Source: an uncultured Craurococcus sp.
GTDB lineage: Bacteria > Pseudomonadota > Alphaproteobacteria > Acetobacterales > Acetobacteraceae
Direction: 5' to 3'
Length of the DNA stretch: 48,426 nt
NCBI GenBank assembly: GCA_902805545.1
Contig: CADCTD010000117.1
Span: 1-48,426, forward strand
The position numbers were made by a program, and so were the translations under genes. Below the pieces are notes generated by a model. That model was not told the origin of the DNA and searched no databases. It saw only the letters and a program-made list of their open reading frames with translations. Below, in pieces: positions 7,457-16,630 of this stretch. The stretch's first letter is position 1. The number at the start of each line of letters is the position of its first letter.

Positions 7457-9403
7457 TCACAGGGCGAAGCGCGTGCCCACCAGCACGCTCCGCCCCGGCG
7501 TGACGAAGCCATTCGCCGGCTCCCAGCGGCTGTTGCCGAGGTTGCGCGCCTCGAGGAAGACCGCTGCCTGGGTGAAGGCCTGCCAGGAGGCGGTGAGGTT
7601 CACCACCGTCCCCGCCGGGTTGCTCCGTGCGTAGGGGATGCTGTTGCCCTGGTCGTCATAGGAGGCGAAGGTCGCCTCGGGGTTGCGGCCGGTGAACAGC
7701 ACCGTCGGCGCGATCACCACCGTCGGCAGCGGCACGATCCGCGCGGTGACGCTGACGACGTGCTCGGGCCGCCGCGGCAGCCGCCGGTCGGTCGTCACGT
7801 CGAAGGCCCCGGTGATGGTCCAGGCCGCACTTGCCTCAAACCAGCGCAACGGCCGCAGCGTCAGCCCCAGCTCCGCCCCTTGGATGCGCGCACGGTCGAC
7901 ATTCACCAGCGAGTCGAAGCCGCCATTGAAGTTGATCAGGTCCCTGACCCGGCTCTGGAAATAGGTGAAGCCCGCCGTGGCGAAGTCGCGCCGCCCGAAG
8001 CCCGGGATATCCGTCTCCGTCCCGATCTCCCAGCCCAGCGACCGCTCCGGCCTGAGGTCCGGATTGCCGCGGAAGAAGCCGGTGATGACGCCGAAACGCT
8101 GGTAGAGCGAGGGCGCCGCATAGCCGCTGCCCGCCGAGACCCGCACCCGCGAGGCCACTTCCGGCACCGCCAGCACCGCGCCGACCCGCCAGGTCGTCGC
8201 ATCGGTGAAGCCCGTGGTCGCGTCCCGCCGCAGCCCCGCCGTCAGGTCGAGCCGGCCGAAGGCGCGGTACTGCAGCGTCGCATAGCCGCCCGTGCTGTGC
8301 TGGCTTGCATCGACCAGCGTCTGGAAGCCGGGCCCTCCGCCGCGGCTCCGCGCCTCCTCGCCCGTATGGGTCAGGCCGAAGCCGAGCGCCCCGTCCTCGA
8401 ACACGCCGAAGGCCGGCAGCCGCACCGTGTTCCCCCAGTCGAGCGTGGTCCGCGTGCCGCGGTAGAAATCCCGCGTGCTGGCGCTGCCGAGCCGGTCCGG
8501 CAGGTTGGAATAGACCCGCCGGTCCTCGGTCGCGGCGATGCGCAGCCCCGTCGTCCAGGCCCCGTCGAAGAGCCGCGTCTCGCCCCGCAGCTGGCCGTAG
8601 TGGCGCCGGTCCTCGCCCGAGTAGTTCGGGTCGTCGCGGGGGATGTTGTCGAGGCCGAGATTGGTCTGCCGCCAGCGCAGCAGCGCCTCCACCCGGCTGC
8701 CCTCCGCCGGCGTCCAGCCGAGCCGCGCCGTGCCGAAGCCGCCGCGGAACCCGTCCCGCTCGCCGAGCGAGGACTGGAAGCGCGGTGCCGTCGCATTGGA
8801 GCCCTCGGTCGAGACCGACTGGCCGGAGAGCAGGTAGTCGAAGGCCCCGACTGTCCCCGTCGCGCCGAGCCCGCCGCGCAGGCTCCGCTGCGTCCCCCCC
8901 GCCAGCTCGCCATAGGGCTGCAGGGCGCGGTCCGCCGGCGCCCGACGCGTCACCAGGTTGATCACGCCGCCGATCGCCGAGGACCCGTAGAGCGCCGAGC
9001 TCGGCCCCCGCAGCACCTCGATCCGCTCGATGTCGAAGAGCAGGTCATTGCCGAAATTGAAGGTGCCGTTGGCTTCCGCCGGGTCGTTGAGCGGCACCCC
9101 GTCCAGCAGCACCAGCACCGCCCGGCCCGAATTGCCGCGGAGGAAGGCCGTGGTCTGCGCCCCGAGCCCGCCGAGCGGCGCCAGCCTCACCCCCGGCACC
9201 GCGACCAGCGCCTCGGCGAGGGACTGGTAGCCCCGCTCCTCGATCTCCTGGCGGGTGATGACGGTGACGGCGGCCGGCACCCGCTCGGCCGGCGTCGGCA
9301 CCCGGGTGCCGGTGACGATGGTGTCGGGGAGGGCGGTCTGGGCATGGGCATGGGTGGCGAGAACGGCCAGGCCGCTCGCCAGGAACAGGGACAGGCGTCG
9401 CAT
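7457..9403 (-). CDS. btuB: TonB-dependent outer-membrane cobalamin receptor (BtuB-like)
   Basis: The protein has a signal peptide ([15 protein letters not shown], cleavage after HAHA), a TonB box (DTIVTG), a plug domain with [10 protein letters not shown] and [19 protein letters not shown], and a 22-strand-type barrel ending in a C-terminal phenylalanine-containing strand (GTRFAL). It would take up corrinoids across the outer membrane, driven by TonB. The substrate is supported by the cobalamin riboswitch in its leader and by its BtuB-like size of about 648 aa. ATG 9403 has GGAGGA upstream. No btuCDF genes lie in the window. It is regulated by the leader at 9404-9748. Confidence 0.88.
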   Translation of the reverse strand: MRRLSLFLASGLAVLATHAHAQTALPDTIVTGTRVPTPAERVPAAVTVITRQEIEERGYQSLAEALVAVPGVRLAPLGGLGAQTTAFLRGNSGRAVLVLLDGVPLNDPAEANGTFNFGNDLLFDIERIEVLRGPSSALYGSSAIGGVINLVTRRAPADRALQPYGELAGGTQRSLRGGLGATGTVGAFDYLLSGQSVSTEGSNATAPRFQSSLGERDGFRGGFGTARLGWTPAEGSRVEALLRWRQTNLGLDNIPRDDPNYSGEDRRHYGQLRGETRLFDGAWTTGLRIAATEDRRVYSNLPDRLGSASTRDFYRGTRTTLDWGNTVRLPAFGVFEDGALGFGLTHTGEEARSRGGGPGFQTLVDASQHSTGGYATLQYRAFGRLDLTAGLRRDATTGFTDATTWRVGAVLAVPEVASRVRVSAGSGYAAPSLYQRFGVITGFFRGNPDLRPERSLGWEIGTETDIPGFGRRDFATAGFTYFQSRVRDLINFNGGFDSLVNVDRARIQGAELGLTLRPLRWFEASAAWTITGAFDVTTDRRLPRRPEHVVSVTARIVPLPTVVIAPTVLFTGRNPEATFASYDDQGNSIPYARSNPAGTVVNLTASWQAFTQAAVFLEARNLGNSRWEPANGFVTPGRSVLVGTRFAL

Positions 9404-9409
9404 CGGGTC

Positions 9410-9486
9410 CTCCGATTGCGCGTGACGACAGGGCTCCGTGCCGGCAGGCCGGCCCGGAGCGACGGACGTCGTTCCCGCAATCGGAG
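9410..9486 (-). promoter_or_regulatory. RBS-sequestering hairpin (riboswitch expression platform) before btuB
   Basis: In the mRNA, CTCCGATTGCG (9486-9476) can pair perfectly with CGCAATCGGAG (9420-9410). The second arm contains GGAG of the btuB ribosome binding site. Between the arms lies a further inverted repeat (GCTCCG...CGGAGC with inner GCCGG/CCGGC), so the whole 77-nt segment can fold into one long hairpin that hides the RBS. The pairing is seen directly. Its formation in the vitamin-bound state is inferred from how cobalamin riboswitches usually work. Confidence 0.7.
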
Positions 9487-9558
9487 AAGCCCCGCGGATG
9501 CGGCGCCCCATGCTTCCGGTGCGCCGGTGCACCCCGCCCGGCACGCGCGAGACAACTC

Positions 9559-9748
9559 TGCGCCGGCCGGTCTCCTGGCTCGCGGTGGGGGGCCGAAGCC
9601 CCTCGGCCTCCCCGCCTTCTCACATCCCGGGGAATGCAATGGCATCTGGAAAGGCCTCACCGCCCACAGTTGCGAGGGCAGCCGCGGACCGGCGAGGTCG
9701 CCCCCGCCTGCCGCATTCCCGTTTCAGCCCTCGCGGGCCACCGGCGCA
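9559..9748 (-). ncRNA. Cobalamin (AdoCbl-type) riboswitch aptamer
   Basis: Read on the minus strand, the segment shows the class hallmarks in order: a closing stem P1 (TGCGCCGG at 9748-9741 with CCGGCGCA at 9566-9559, perfect 8 bp), TGAAACGGGAAT, CTGCCCTCGCAACTGTGGGCGGTGA split over the core stems, a P5-P6 region, and the B12 box GAGCCAGGAGACCGGCC near 9564-9582. It lies 155 nt upstream of the btuB-like receptor and is followed by the hairpin that hides the receptor's ribosome binding site. Class assignment is by motif recognition; no covariance search was run. Confidence 0.92.
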
Positions 9749-9791
9749 TGGATCACAGGTAGCAGGGATCGTCCCGCCCGGGCAGTGGGGA

Positions 9792-10448
9792 TCAGAACAT
9801 CCAGCCCAGCGCCTGCACGCCGAGCCAGGCGACGATGACCAGCACCGCCGTGGCGAAGGCGCATCCGGCGATGGTCAGCCCGACGCCCCAGGCCATCACC
9901 CGGTTGTCGTGCTCCACCAGGCCGAGCGCCATGACGATGTTGCCGAAGGCCGGCGGCCCGTTGGTCCCCGGCCCGGGCAGGATCAGCATCAGCGCCACAT
10001 AGGCGGTGAGCCAGCCGAAGAGTCGGTCGCCGATCGGCGAGGTGAAGAAGCCCGGCCGCGGCCGCACATAGGTCTCGATCCGCGCCATCCACTTGGAATC
10101 GCCCGCGGTCAGCCGCAGCAGGTCCGTCCGCTTCACGCTCTGCCGGGCGATGAAGGACGGCAGCCTCGGCGTCCGCCGCCCGAGACCCATCTGGATGCCG
10201 AGCAGCAGCACCGGCAGGCCGAAGACCGAGGCCATGCCGGGCAGCAGCGAGGGCAGCAGCAGCAGCAGGATGAGCAGGCCGAAGGCGCGGTCGCCGAAGG
10301 CCTCGGCCATCTCGCCGAGGGTGATGCGTTCGCCCGGAAAGCGCGCCGCCACCTCCGCCACGATGCGGGAGATCGGGGCGCCGGCCCCGTGAGCGCAGCT
10401 TCCGTCAGTCGGCAGGCCGACCGGCGGCGCCTCGAGCTGTCCATCCAT
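9792..10448 (-). CDS. ExoD family membrane protein
   Basis: The 218-aa product has a soluble N-terminal segment (ISRIVAEVAARFPGERITLG) and then several transmembrane helices. The family segment LPSLLPGMASVFGLPVLLLG is followed by GRRTPRLPSFIA. This fits ExoD, named for a role in exopolysaccharide production and nodule invasion in Rhizobium; the biochemical activity is unknown. Start ATG 10448 gives a family-like N-terminus. It is separated from its neighbours by about 150 bp on the upstream side and is probably monocistronic. Confidence 0.85.
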   Translation of the reverse strand: MDGQLEAPPVGLPTDGSCAHGAGAPISRIVAEVAARFPGERITLGEMAEAFGDRAFGLLILLLLLPSLLPGMASVFGLPVLLLGIQMGLGRRTPRLPSFIARQSVKRTDLLRLTAGDSKWMARIETYVRPRPGFFTSPIGDRLFGWLTAYVALMLILPGPGTNGPPAFGNIVMALGLVEHDNRVMAWGVGLTIAGCAFATAVLVIVAWLGVQALGWMF

Positions 10449-10604
10449 GTGCGGTTAGCGACCCCTTCGATCCCAGACCTAGCCCGAAGCCGGGTCACCC
10501 GATTGACGAAGGGTGTGTCACGGCTGTTGCATCCTAGGGAAAGAACGCGGGTCATGCACCGGGATTTTCGCGCGAAGCTGGACACCGTCACGTTCCCGAC
10601 CCGG

Positions 10605-11408
10605 TTACATCCCGGTGAAGGCCGGCTTCCGCTTCTCCATGAAGGCCCGCCGCCCCTCGCGGTAGTCATGGCTGTCGAAGCAGGCGGCCATGGCGGACTG
10701 CAGCGCCGCCATGTCCCGCTCCGCCCGATCGGCAAGCACCGCCTTCACCGTCTGCTTGTTGGTGGTGAGCGAGAGCGGCGCATTGGCCGCCATGGTCGCG
10801 GCGAGCTTCGCCACCGCCTCCTCCAGCGCCTCCACCGGCACCACCTTGTTGACAAGGCCGACCCGCTCCGCCTCGCGCGCGTCGAAGCGCTCGCCGGTCA
10901 TCAGGATCATGTGGGCATGCGCCGGCCCCACCAGGTCGACCAGGGCGCGCACCATGTCGAAGCCATAGGCGATGCCGAGCTTCGCCGCCGGGATGCCGAA
11001 CTGGCTGTCCTCGGAGGCGATGCGGATGTCCGCCGACATGGCGATCCCGAGGCCGCCGCCCATGCAGAAGCCCCTGATCTGCGCGATCACCGGCTTGCTG
11101 TAGGCGGCGAGCTTCGCCCGTCCCGCGCTGGTCAGCTTCTCGTACTCGCGCTGGGCGTCGGCATTCGCCCGGTTCTTCTCAAACTGGCTGATATCCGCCC
11201 CGGAGACGAAGGCCTTGTCCCCCGCCCCCTGGAGGACGACGCAGCGCACCGCGGCATCCTCGGCGAAGCGCTCCAGCGCCTCCGCCATGCCCGTCCACAT
11301 GTCGACCGACATGGCGTTGCGCTTCTCCGGCTGGTTGAACACCACCCGGCCGACGCCCGCCTCGAAGCTGGCGAGGATCTTCCCCTCCGCGAATTCCATC
11401 CGGCTCAT
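10605..11408 (-). CDS. Enoyl-CoA hydratase/isomerase (crotonase) family protein
   Basis: This 267-aa crotonase-fold protein keeps the oxyanion-hole segments FVSGADISQF and GFCMGGGLGIAMSAD. The two glutamates that catalyse hydration in canonical enoyl-CoA hydratase appear replaced (GIAMSAD and IPAAKLG where Glu is usual). A reaction other than simple hydration, such as isomerisation, hydrolysis or decarboxylation on an acyl-CoA, is therefore possible. Its ATG overlaps the stop of the upstream CoA-transferase gene (ATGA). The two probably form an operon, one loading CoA and the other acting on the thioester. Confidence 0.85.
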   Translation of the reverse strand: MSRMEFAEGKILASFEAGVGRVVFNQPEKRNAMSVDMWTGMAEALERFAEDAAVRCVVLQGAGDKAFVSGADISQFEKNRANADAQREYEKLTSAGRAKLAAYSKPVIAQIRGFCMGGGLGIAMSADIRIASEDSQFGIPAAKLGIAYGFDMVRALVDLVGPAHAHMILMTGERFDAREAERVGLVNKVVPVEALEEAVAKLAATMAANAPLSLTTNKQTVKAVLADRAERDMAALQSAMAACFDSHDYREGRRAFMEKRKPAFTGM

Positions 11409-12616
11409 CCGAGCGCCCCCCTGGCCCTAAGCTCTTCGATCTCGGCCTCGGAGAGCCCGGCCTCGGCCAGGATCTCCGCCCCATGCTCGCCGAGGCCGGG
11501 CACGTCGCGGTAGGCGCCCGTCTCCAGCCCCTCGATGTTCAGCGGATTGGCGACCACCCGGATGTCGCCCCGGCCGCGATGGTGCATCGGCATCGCCATC
11601 TCCAGGTGCTGCACCTGCGGGTCGGCGAAGACCTCGGCGATGTCGTTGACCGGCCCGCAGGGGATGCCCGCCTCCTCCAGCCGGGCGATCCACCACTCGC
11701 TCGGCTGGGTCCGGGTGACCTCGGCGATGGTGGCGTTCACCCGTGCCCGGTCCCTGCTCCGCCCGCCCGCCGTCTGCCATTCCGGCACGGCGAGCCATTC
11801 CTCATGCCCGGCTGCCTTGCAGAAGGCGGTCCAGAGCTTGGGCGAGGAGGCGGCGATGTTGATCGGCTTGTCGCTTGTCGGGAAGACGCCCATCGGGATG
11901 TTGACGGGGTGGTCGTTGCCCGCCTGCCCGGCCACCTCGCCATCCATCAGGTAGCGGCTGGCCTGGAAGTCCAGCATGAAGACCTGCGCCTCGAGCAGCG
12001 AGGTATGCACGTAGCCGCCGCGCCCGGTCTTCTCCCGGTCGAAGAGCTTCAGCATGATGCCGAAGGCCAGCAGGTTGCCCGCCGTCAGGTCGTTGATGGG
12101 GATGCCGACGCGCATCGGCCCGCGCCCGGGCTCGCCGGTGATGCTCATCAGCCCGCCCATTCCCTGCGCGATCTGGTCCACGCCGCCGCGCGTGCTGTAG
12201 GGCCCGGTCTGCCCGAAGCCGGAGATGGAGGCATAGACCAGCCGCGGGTTGAGCGGCGCCAGGTCCTCATAGGCGATCTTGAGGCGGTGCTTCACCTGCA
12301 TCCGCATGTTCTCGACGACCACATCCGCCGTCGCCGCGAGCCTGAGGAAGGCCGCATGCCCCGCCGGGTTCTTCAGGTCGAGCGCGATCCCGCGCTTGTT
12401 CCGGTGCAGGTTCACGCTGTCGAACCCGTCCCGCGCCCCGGAGAGCGTATCGGCCGTGGTCGGCGGCTCGACGCGGATGACATCCGCGCCCCAATCCGCC
12501 AGGTGCCGCACGCAGGTCGGCCCGGCCCGCGCCAGGGTCAGGTCCAGCACGCGGATGCCGGCGAGCGGCAGCCGGGCCTCGGTCATCAGCTTCGGGTCGA
12601 TCGGGCTCTCGGGCAT
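11405..12616 (-). CDS. CaiB/BaiF family (family III) CoA-transferase
   Basis: The product is about 403 aa with the family N-terminus (LPLAGIRVLDLTLARAGP, then GADVIRVEPP). A probable catalytic aspartate lies in GIPINDLTAG, and RGGYVHTSLLEAQ follows. Such enzymes swap CoA between an acyl-CoA donor and a carboxylic acid through a glutamyl/aspartyl anhydride; the acid used here cannot be told. The longer frame to 12826 is low-complexity shadow; ATG 12616 has GGGAGGA just upstream. It is coupled to the downstream crotonase gene by a four-base overlap. Confidence 0.88.
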   Translation of the reverse strand: MPESPIDPKLMTEARLPLAGIRVLDLTLARAGPTCVRHLADWGADVIRVEPPTTADTLSGARDGFDSVNLHRNKRGIALDLKNPAGHAAFLRLAATADVVVENMRMQVKHRLKIAYEDLAPLNPRLVYASISGFGQTGPYSTRGGVDQIAQGMGGLMSITGEPGRGPMRVGIPINDLTAGNLLAFGIMLKLFDREKTGRGGYVHTSLLEAQVFMLDFQASRYLMDGEVAGQAGNDHPVNIPMGVFPTSDKPINIAASSPKLWTAFCKAAGHEEWLAVPEWQTAGGRSRDRARVNATIAEVTRTQPSEWWIARLEEAGIPCGPVNDIAEVFADPQVQHLEMAMPMHHRGRGDIRVVANPLNIEGLETGAYRDVPGLGEHGAEILAEAGLSEAEIEELRARGALG

Positions 12617-12645
12617 CGGCAGTCCTCCCGCGGTCGGGGAGGAGA

Positions 12646-13380
12646 CTAGGACGGCGCCACCGGGAGGGCCAGGGCAGGGGAGGGCGGCCGCCCCTGCCGC
12701 GCCTGCCCCTCCGGGCAGAGGTCGAGCAGCACGCAGCGCCCGCAGGCCGGCCCGCGGAAGAAGCAGCAGCGCTGCCCGTGCCGCATCATCATCTGGTGGT
12801 TGTCGTAGAACTGCTGCGCATCCCACTCCGCCGGCAGCTGCGCCTCCAGCACCGTATGCGACGGCCCAACGGGCAGCGAAGGGGGGATCAGCCCGAGCCG
12901 CGCCGCCACCCGGTGATGGTGGCTGTCCACCGGCAGCGCCCGCCGCCGGAGGTTGCTGAAGGAGAGCACCGCCGCCGCCGTCTTCGGCCCGACGCCGGGC
13001 AGCGCCGCCAGCCAGGCCGTCGCCTCCGCATCATCCATCCCCTCGAGATGCGAGAGGTCGAGCCCGCCCCGCCGCTCCGTCAGCGCCCGCAGGGTCTTCT
13101 GCAGGGCAGGCGCCTTGGCCTCGGGCCAGGTGACGCCGGCGATGGCCGCCTCCACCTCGGCGACCGGCGCATCCCGCACCGCCTCCCAGGCGGGAAAGGC
13201 CCGGCGCAGGCTCTCATAGGCCCGGGCGCTGTCGCGGTTCTTCGTCCGGTGCGAGAGCAGGGAGGAGACCAGCTCCGAGACCGGGTCGAGGGCGTGGAAG
13301 TAGTTCACCGGGCAGCCGTATTCGGCGCAGAGCAGCCGGTGCGCCTCCAGCGCCAGGGCACGCTTCGCGGGATCGGGCAT
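12646..13380 (-). CDS. Endonuclease III-like DNA glycosylase with [4Fe-4S] cluster
   Basis: This HhH-GPD superfamily base-excision enzyme has the helix-hairpin-helix LPGVGPKTAAAVLSF carrying the catalytic lysine and the catalytic aspartate in VDSHHHRVAARLGL. A C-terminal cluster motif C-x6-C-x2-C-x5-C is seen in CFFRGPACGRC and VLLDLC. All key residues of a bifunctional glycosylase/AP lyase are present. At about 244 aa it is longer than E. coli Nth and its N-terminal half is divergent, so it may be an Nth paralogue and not the main enzyme. ATG 13380 is chosen because the upstream frame overlaps the next gene. Confidence 0.85.
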   Translation of the reverse strand: MPDPAKRALALEAHRLLCAEYGCPVNYFHALDPVSELVSSLLSHRTKNRDSARAYESLRRAFPAWEAVRDAPVAEVEAAIAGVTWPEAKAPALQKTLRALTERRGGLDLSHLEGMDDAEATAWLAALPGVGPKTAAAVLSFSNLRRRALPVDSHHHRVAARLGLIPPSLPVGPSHTVLEAQLPAEWDAQQFYDNHQMMMRHGQRCCFFRGPACGRCVLLDLCPEGQARQGRPPSPALALPVAPS

Positions 13381-13429
13381 GAGGGACCGGGCCATCCGTG
13401 CAGAACGGCGCCCGGGCCCCACCGGATGC

Positions 13430-14404
13430 CTATTCCGGTTGGAAATTCGCCGCCCGCAGCAGCGCCGTGTTCCGCCGGAGATCGGCGTCGATATAGGCCG
13501 CGAATTCCGCCGGGCTCTCCCGCACCGGCTCGAAGCCAAGCTCGGCCAGCCGCTGCACCACCGCCGGCTCCGCCATCCCCTCCCGCAGCGCAGCATTCAT
13601 CCGCCCGACGATCTCCGCCGGCAGGCCCTTCGGCCCCCAGACGCCGTACCAGGAGAAGAACTCCAGCCCCGGCATCCCCGCCTCCGCCGCGGTCGGGATC
13701 TCCGGCGCGACCGGGCTCCGCGCGCCCCGCGTGATCGCCAGCGCCCTTGCCTGCCCGCCGCGGGCCAGCGGCAGGGCGGCGAGGATCGGGTCGAGCATCA
13801 GCTGCACATTCCCCGCCGCGATGTCGGCCAGCGCCGGCGCCGAGCCGCGATAGGGCACCATCGGGATGTCGAGCCCCGCCAGCCGGTTGAACTCGATGGA
13901 GGCCAGATGCCCCGCCGCCCCGAGCGCCGAGACGCCGAAGCTCCACGCGCCGGGGGCTCGCCGTGCCGCCTCCACCACCGCCGCGATATCCGCCTCCCGC
14001 CGCCCGGGATTGGTCACGAGCAGCAGCGGCCCCTGCCCGTTGCGGGCGACGGGGGTGAAATCCGCGACGGGGTCGTAGGGCACGGATTTCAGCACCTGCC
14101 GCCCCATCACATGGACCGAGGCCGTGAGCAGGATCGTGTACCCATCCGGCGCCGCCCCCGCGACCGCCATCCCGCCCACCGTCCCGCTGGCCCCCGCCCG
14201 GTTCTCCGGCACCACGGAGACGCCGAGCCGCTCCGACAGCTTCTGCGCCGCCAGCCGCGACATCGCATCCGTCGCCCCACCGGGCGTATAGGGGATGACG
14301 GCGCGGATCGGCCGGTTCGGCCATGGCGCCTGGGCGAGCGCCGGCGTGGCGAGCAGGGGCATCGTCAGCAGCGCACGGCGTTGCATCGACAGTGGGTCCA
14401 TCAT
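13430..14404 (-). CDS. Bug/TctC family periplasmic solute-binding protein
   Basis: A signal peptide (QRRALLTMPLLATPALAQA) precedes a mature domain with the family motifs WPNRPIRAVIPYTPGG, PENRAGASGTVGG, PDGYTILL and YDPVADFTPV. Bug proteins bind small carboxylates, usually for tripartite tricarboxylate transport. No tctA/tctB membrane genes are in the window, so this is one of the many orphan receptors typical of Acetobacteraceae and Burkholderiales. Possible starts are ATG 14404, 14401 and 14386; ATG 14416 is the first in frame. Ligand unknown. Confidence 0.9.
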   Translation of the reverse strand: MMDPLSMQRRALLTMPLLATPALAQAPWPNRPIRAVIPYTPGGATDAMSRLAAQKLSERLGVSVVPENRAGASGTVGGMAVAGAAPDGYTILLTASVHVMGRQVLKSVPYDPVADFTPVARNGQGPLLLVTNPGRREADIAAVVEAARRAPGAWSFGVSALGAAGHLASIEFNRLAGLDIPMVPYRGSAPALADIAAGNVQLMLDPILAALPLARGGQARALAITRGARSPVAPEIPTAAEAGMPGLEFFSWYGVWGPKGLPAEIVGRMNAALREGMAEPAVVQRLAELGFEPVRESPAEFAAYIDADLRRNTALLRAANFQPE

Positions 14405-14456
14405 GGTGCGGCGCACACTATAGGTAGAAGGCTCCGCCCCGCGCTATGCCTCCGCC

Positions 14457-15101
14457 ATGGACCCGGTCGACCTCGCCCTCTGCCTCGCCATCGATGTCTC
14501 GGGCAGCGTCGACTACGACGAATTCGGCCTGATGATCGGCGGCCTCGCCGGCGCCTTCCGCGAGCCCGACATCGCCGCCGCCTGCGCCGGCGGACCGCGC
14601 GGCGCCATCGCCGTCTGCACGCTCTTCTGGTCGGTCGGCCAGGAGCTGGCCGTGCCCTGGACCCGGATCGACAGCCCCGCCGCCGCCGCCGCCCTGGCCG
14701 ACGCGCTGGACGATGCCCCCCGCCTCCCAGGCCCCGGCGCCACCGCGCTCGGCGAGGGCATGGCCGCTGGCCTCGCCCTCCTCGCCCGCTGCCCGGCCGA
14801 GGCCACCCGCCTCGTCCTCGACGTCTCCGGCGACGGCCGCAACAACCGGGGCCGCGCCCCCGGCCCGGTGCGCGAGATCGGCGTGGCCGCCGGCATCACC
14901 ATCAACGGCCTCGCCGTGCTGAACGAGGAGCCGGACCTGCTGGAGCATTACGTCGCCGAGGTGATCGGCGGCCCCGGGAGCTTCGCCATGGCCTGCCCGG
15001 ACTATGCCGCCTTCGCCGCGGCGATGCGGGAAAAGCTTCGGCGCGAGATCGGCGGCCTTCTGTTGTCGGGCCGCGATCGGCTATACCTCACCGCGCTTTG
15101 A
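14457..15101 (+). CDS. DUF1194 domain protein (von Willebrand A-like)
   Basis: The 214-aa protein begins directly with a vWA-like fold and a MIDAS motif (LAIDVSGSVD), typical of DUF1194. It continues through GATALGEGM and LDVSGDGRNN to a C-terminal DYAAFAAAMREKLRRE segment. Most DUF1194 proteins have a signal peptide; none is seen from ATG 14457, so either this one is cytoplasmic or the true start lies upstream. A metal-dependent protein-binding role is the family inference. The aminotransferase gene follows after 12 bp. Confidence 0.82.
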   Translation: MDPVDLALCLAIDVSGSVDYDEFGLMIGGLAGAFREPDIAAACAGGPRGAIAVCTLFWSVGQELAVPWTRIDSPAAAAALADALDDAPRLPGPGATALGEGMAAGLALLARCPAEATRLVLDVSGDGRNNRGRAPGPVREIGVAAGITINGLAVLNEEPDLLEHYVAEVIGGPGSFAMACPDYAAFAAAMREKLRREIGGLLLSGRDRLYLTAL

Positions 15102-15113
15102 AGGTGCTTGTTC

Positions 15114-16229
15114 ATGCTTCTCCTCATCCCCGGCCCGGTGCAGACCCGTCCCGAAACCCGCGCCGCCATGGCCCAGGACATCGCCCCCTGGGATCATGAC
15201 TTCCGCCCCGTCTATGCCGAGATCCGCGAGCGCGTCCGCGCCATCGCCGGCGGGCAGGAGGGTGTGCATGCCACCCTGCCGCTGCAGGGCTGCGGCCATT
15301 TCATCATGGAAGCGGCGATCCGCACCTTCATCCCCGCCGGCGGCAAGGTCCTCATCCCGCAGAACGGCGCCTATGCCGACCGCGCCGTCCGCCTCGCCAC
15401 CGAATGCGGCCGGACGGTCGTGGCGCTGCCCGGCCCCGACACCCGCCCGGTGACGGCGGAGGAGATCGACGCCGCGCTCGCCGCCGACCCCGGCATCTCG
15501 CATGTCGCCGTGGTCCACCACGAGACGGGCAGCGGCATGGTGAACGACCCGGAGGTGATCGGCCCCGTCGTCCGCCGCCATGGCCGGCGCCTGATCCTCG
15601 ACAGCGTCTCCGCCTTCGGCGCCCTGCCCGTGGACCTCTCGGCGCATCCGGAGGTCGACGTCGTCCTCTTCACCTCCGGCAAGTGCCTCGAGGGCCTGCC
15701 CGGCATCGGCTTCGCGGTGGCGCGGATCGACAGCGTGACGGCGGCGGCGGGCAATGCCGGCTCCTGGTCCTTCGACCTCACGGATGTCTACCAGCATGCG
15801 CTGCGCGCCGGCTGGGGCAGCTTCCGCTTCACCCCGCCGGTGCAGGCGCTCGCCGCCTTCCGCACCGCGCTCGACCTCTACGATGCCGAGGGCGGCCAGC
15901 CCGCCCGCCTCGCCCGCTACCGCGAGAATGCGCGCATCCTCTATGACGGGCTGCGCGGGATGGGCCTCACCCCCTATCTGGAGCCGCGGCACCAGGGCCC
16001 GGTGATCGTCACCACCCACCAGCCCGCCGACCCGCGCTTCGACCTCCAGTCCTTCGTCGATGCGCTGAAGGCGCGCGGCGTGCTGATCAGCAACTTCTAC
16101 AACACGACGGTGCCGACCTTCCGCATCGGCTGCGTCGGCGCGATCACGCCGGAGGACATGCGCCGCGCCGTCGCGGCGATCGGCGGCGCGCTCGACGAGC
16201 TCGGCGTGCGGCAGCGCGAGGCGGCCTGA
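15114..16229 (+). CDS. Class V aminotransferase, 2-aminoethylphosphonate-pyruvate transaminase-like
   Basis: This PLP enzyme has the N-terminal LLLIPGPVQTRPETR, a PLP-contacting aspartate in LILDSVSAFGALP (Asp163) and the Schiff-base lysine in FTSGKCLEGLPGIGF (Lys190). The length (371 aa) and the KCLEGLPGIGF segment are close to PhnW, which deaminates 2-aminoethylphosphonate, but alanine-glyoxylate-type relatives share much of this. No phosphonatase (phnX) or phnA gene is adjacent, so the substrate is uncertain. ATG 15114 with AAGG upstream is preferred over the TTG at 15108. It probably shares a transcript with the DUF1194 gene. Confidence 0.75.
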   Translation: MLLLIPGPVQTRPETRAAMAQDIAPWDHDFRPVYAEIRERVRAIAGGQEGVHATLPLQGCGHFIMEAAIRTFIPAGGKVLIPQNGAYADRAVRLATECGRTVVALPGPDTRPVTAEEIDAALAADPGISHVAVVHHETGSGMVNDPEVIGPVVRRHGRRLILDSVSAFGALPVDLSAHPEVDVVLFTSGKCLEGLPGIGFAVARIDSVTAAAGNAGSWSFDLTDVYQHALRAGWGSFRFTPPVQALAAFRTALDLYDAEGGQPARLARYRENARILYDGLRGMGLTPYLEPRHQGPVIVTTHQPADPRFDLQSFVDALKARGVLISNFYNTTVPTFRIGCVGAITPEDMRRAVAAIGGALDELGVRQREAA

Positions 16230-16245
16230 GCCGCCCCGCCTTGCC

Positions 16246-16578
16246 TCAGACGCGGTAGCGCACCGAGGGGCCGAGGTTGACGTGCGCATGCAGCAGGCCG
16301 GAATCCAGGCTCACCTCCGGCCGCAGGCGACCGGGTTCCGCGAGACATTGGGCACCATGAGATAAGCGAGGCCGAGCTGCGGACTCGCGCTGTTGCTCGC
16401 ATGCGGCCGGCCACCGATCGCATCCACAGGCCCGCCATCGCCCGGCAGCGCGCCGAGTCCCGCGGGCATATCGCCGGCCTGCTTGCCGCGCATGCCCTGC
16501 GCCACGCCGATCATCGCCGCAGCGCCGCCAGCCCAGCCGTCCTCGTCGTCGCACCTGCATCCGTCCCTGCCGGCCCAT
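16246..16578 (-). pseudogene. Possible frameshifted remnant of an outer-membrane-like protein
   Basis: Two overlapping minus-strand frames look protein-like in sequence over adjoining stretches. One (about 16514 to 16330) carries ASNSASPQLGLAYLMVPNVS; the other (about 16325 to 16246) continues with RPEVSLDSGLLHAHVNLG and ends in PSVRYRV. A single-base shift near 16320-16335 would join them into a C-terminus with the aromatic-rich strand pattern of a beta-barrel protein. I do not recognise the family. It could be chance sequence. Confidence 0.3.
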
Positions 16579-16630
16579 GGCGCGTGGGGCGAACCCTACT
16601 CGCGATGCCGCGATGGAACCTTGAGCGGAA

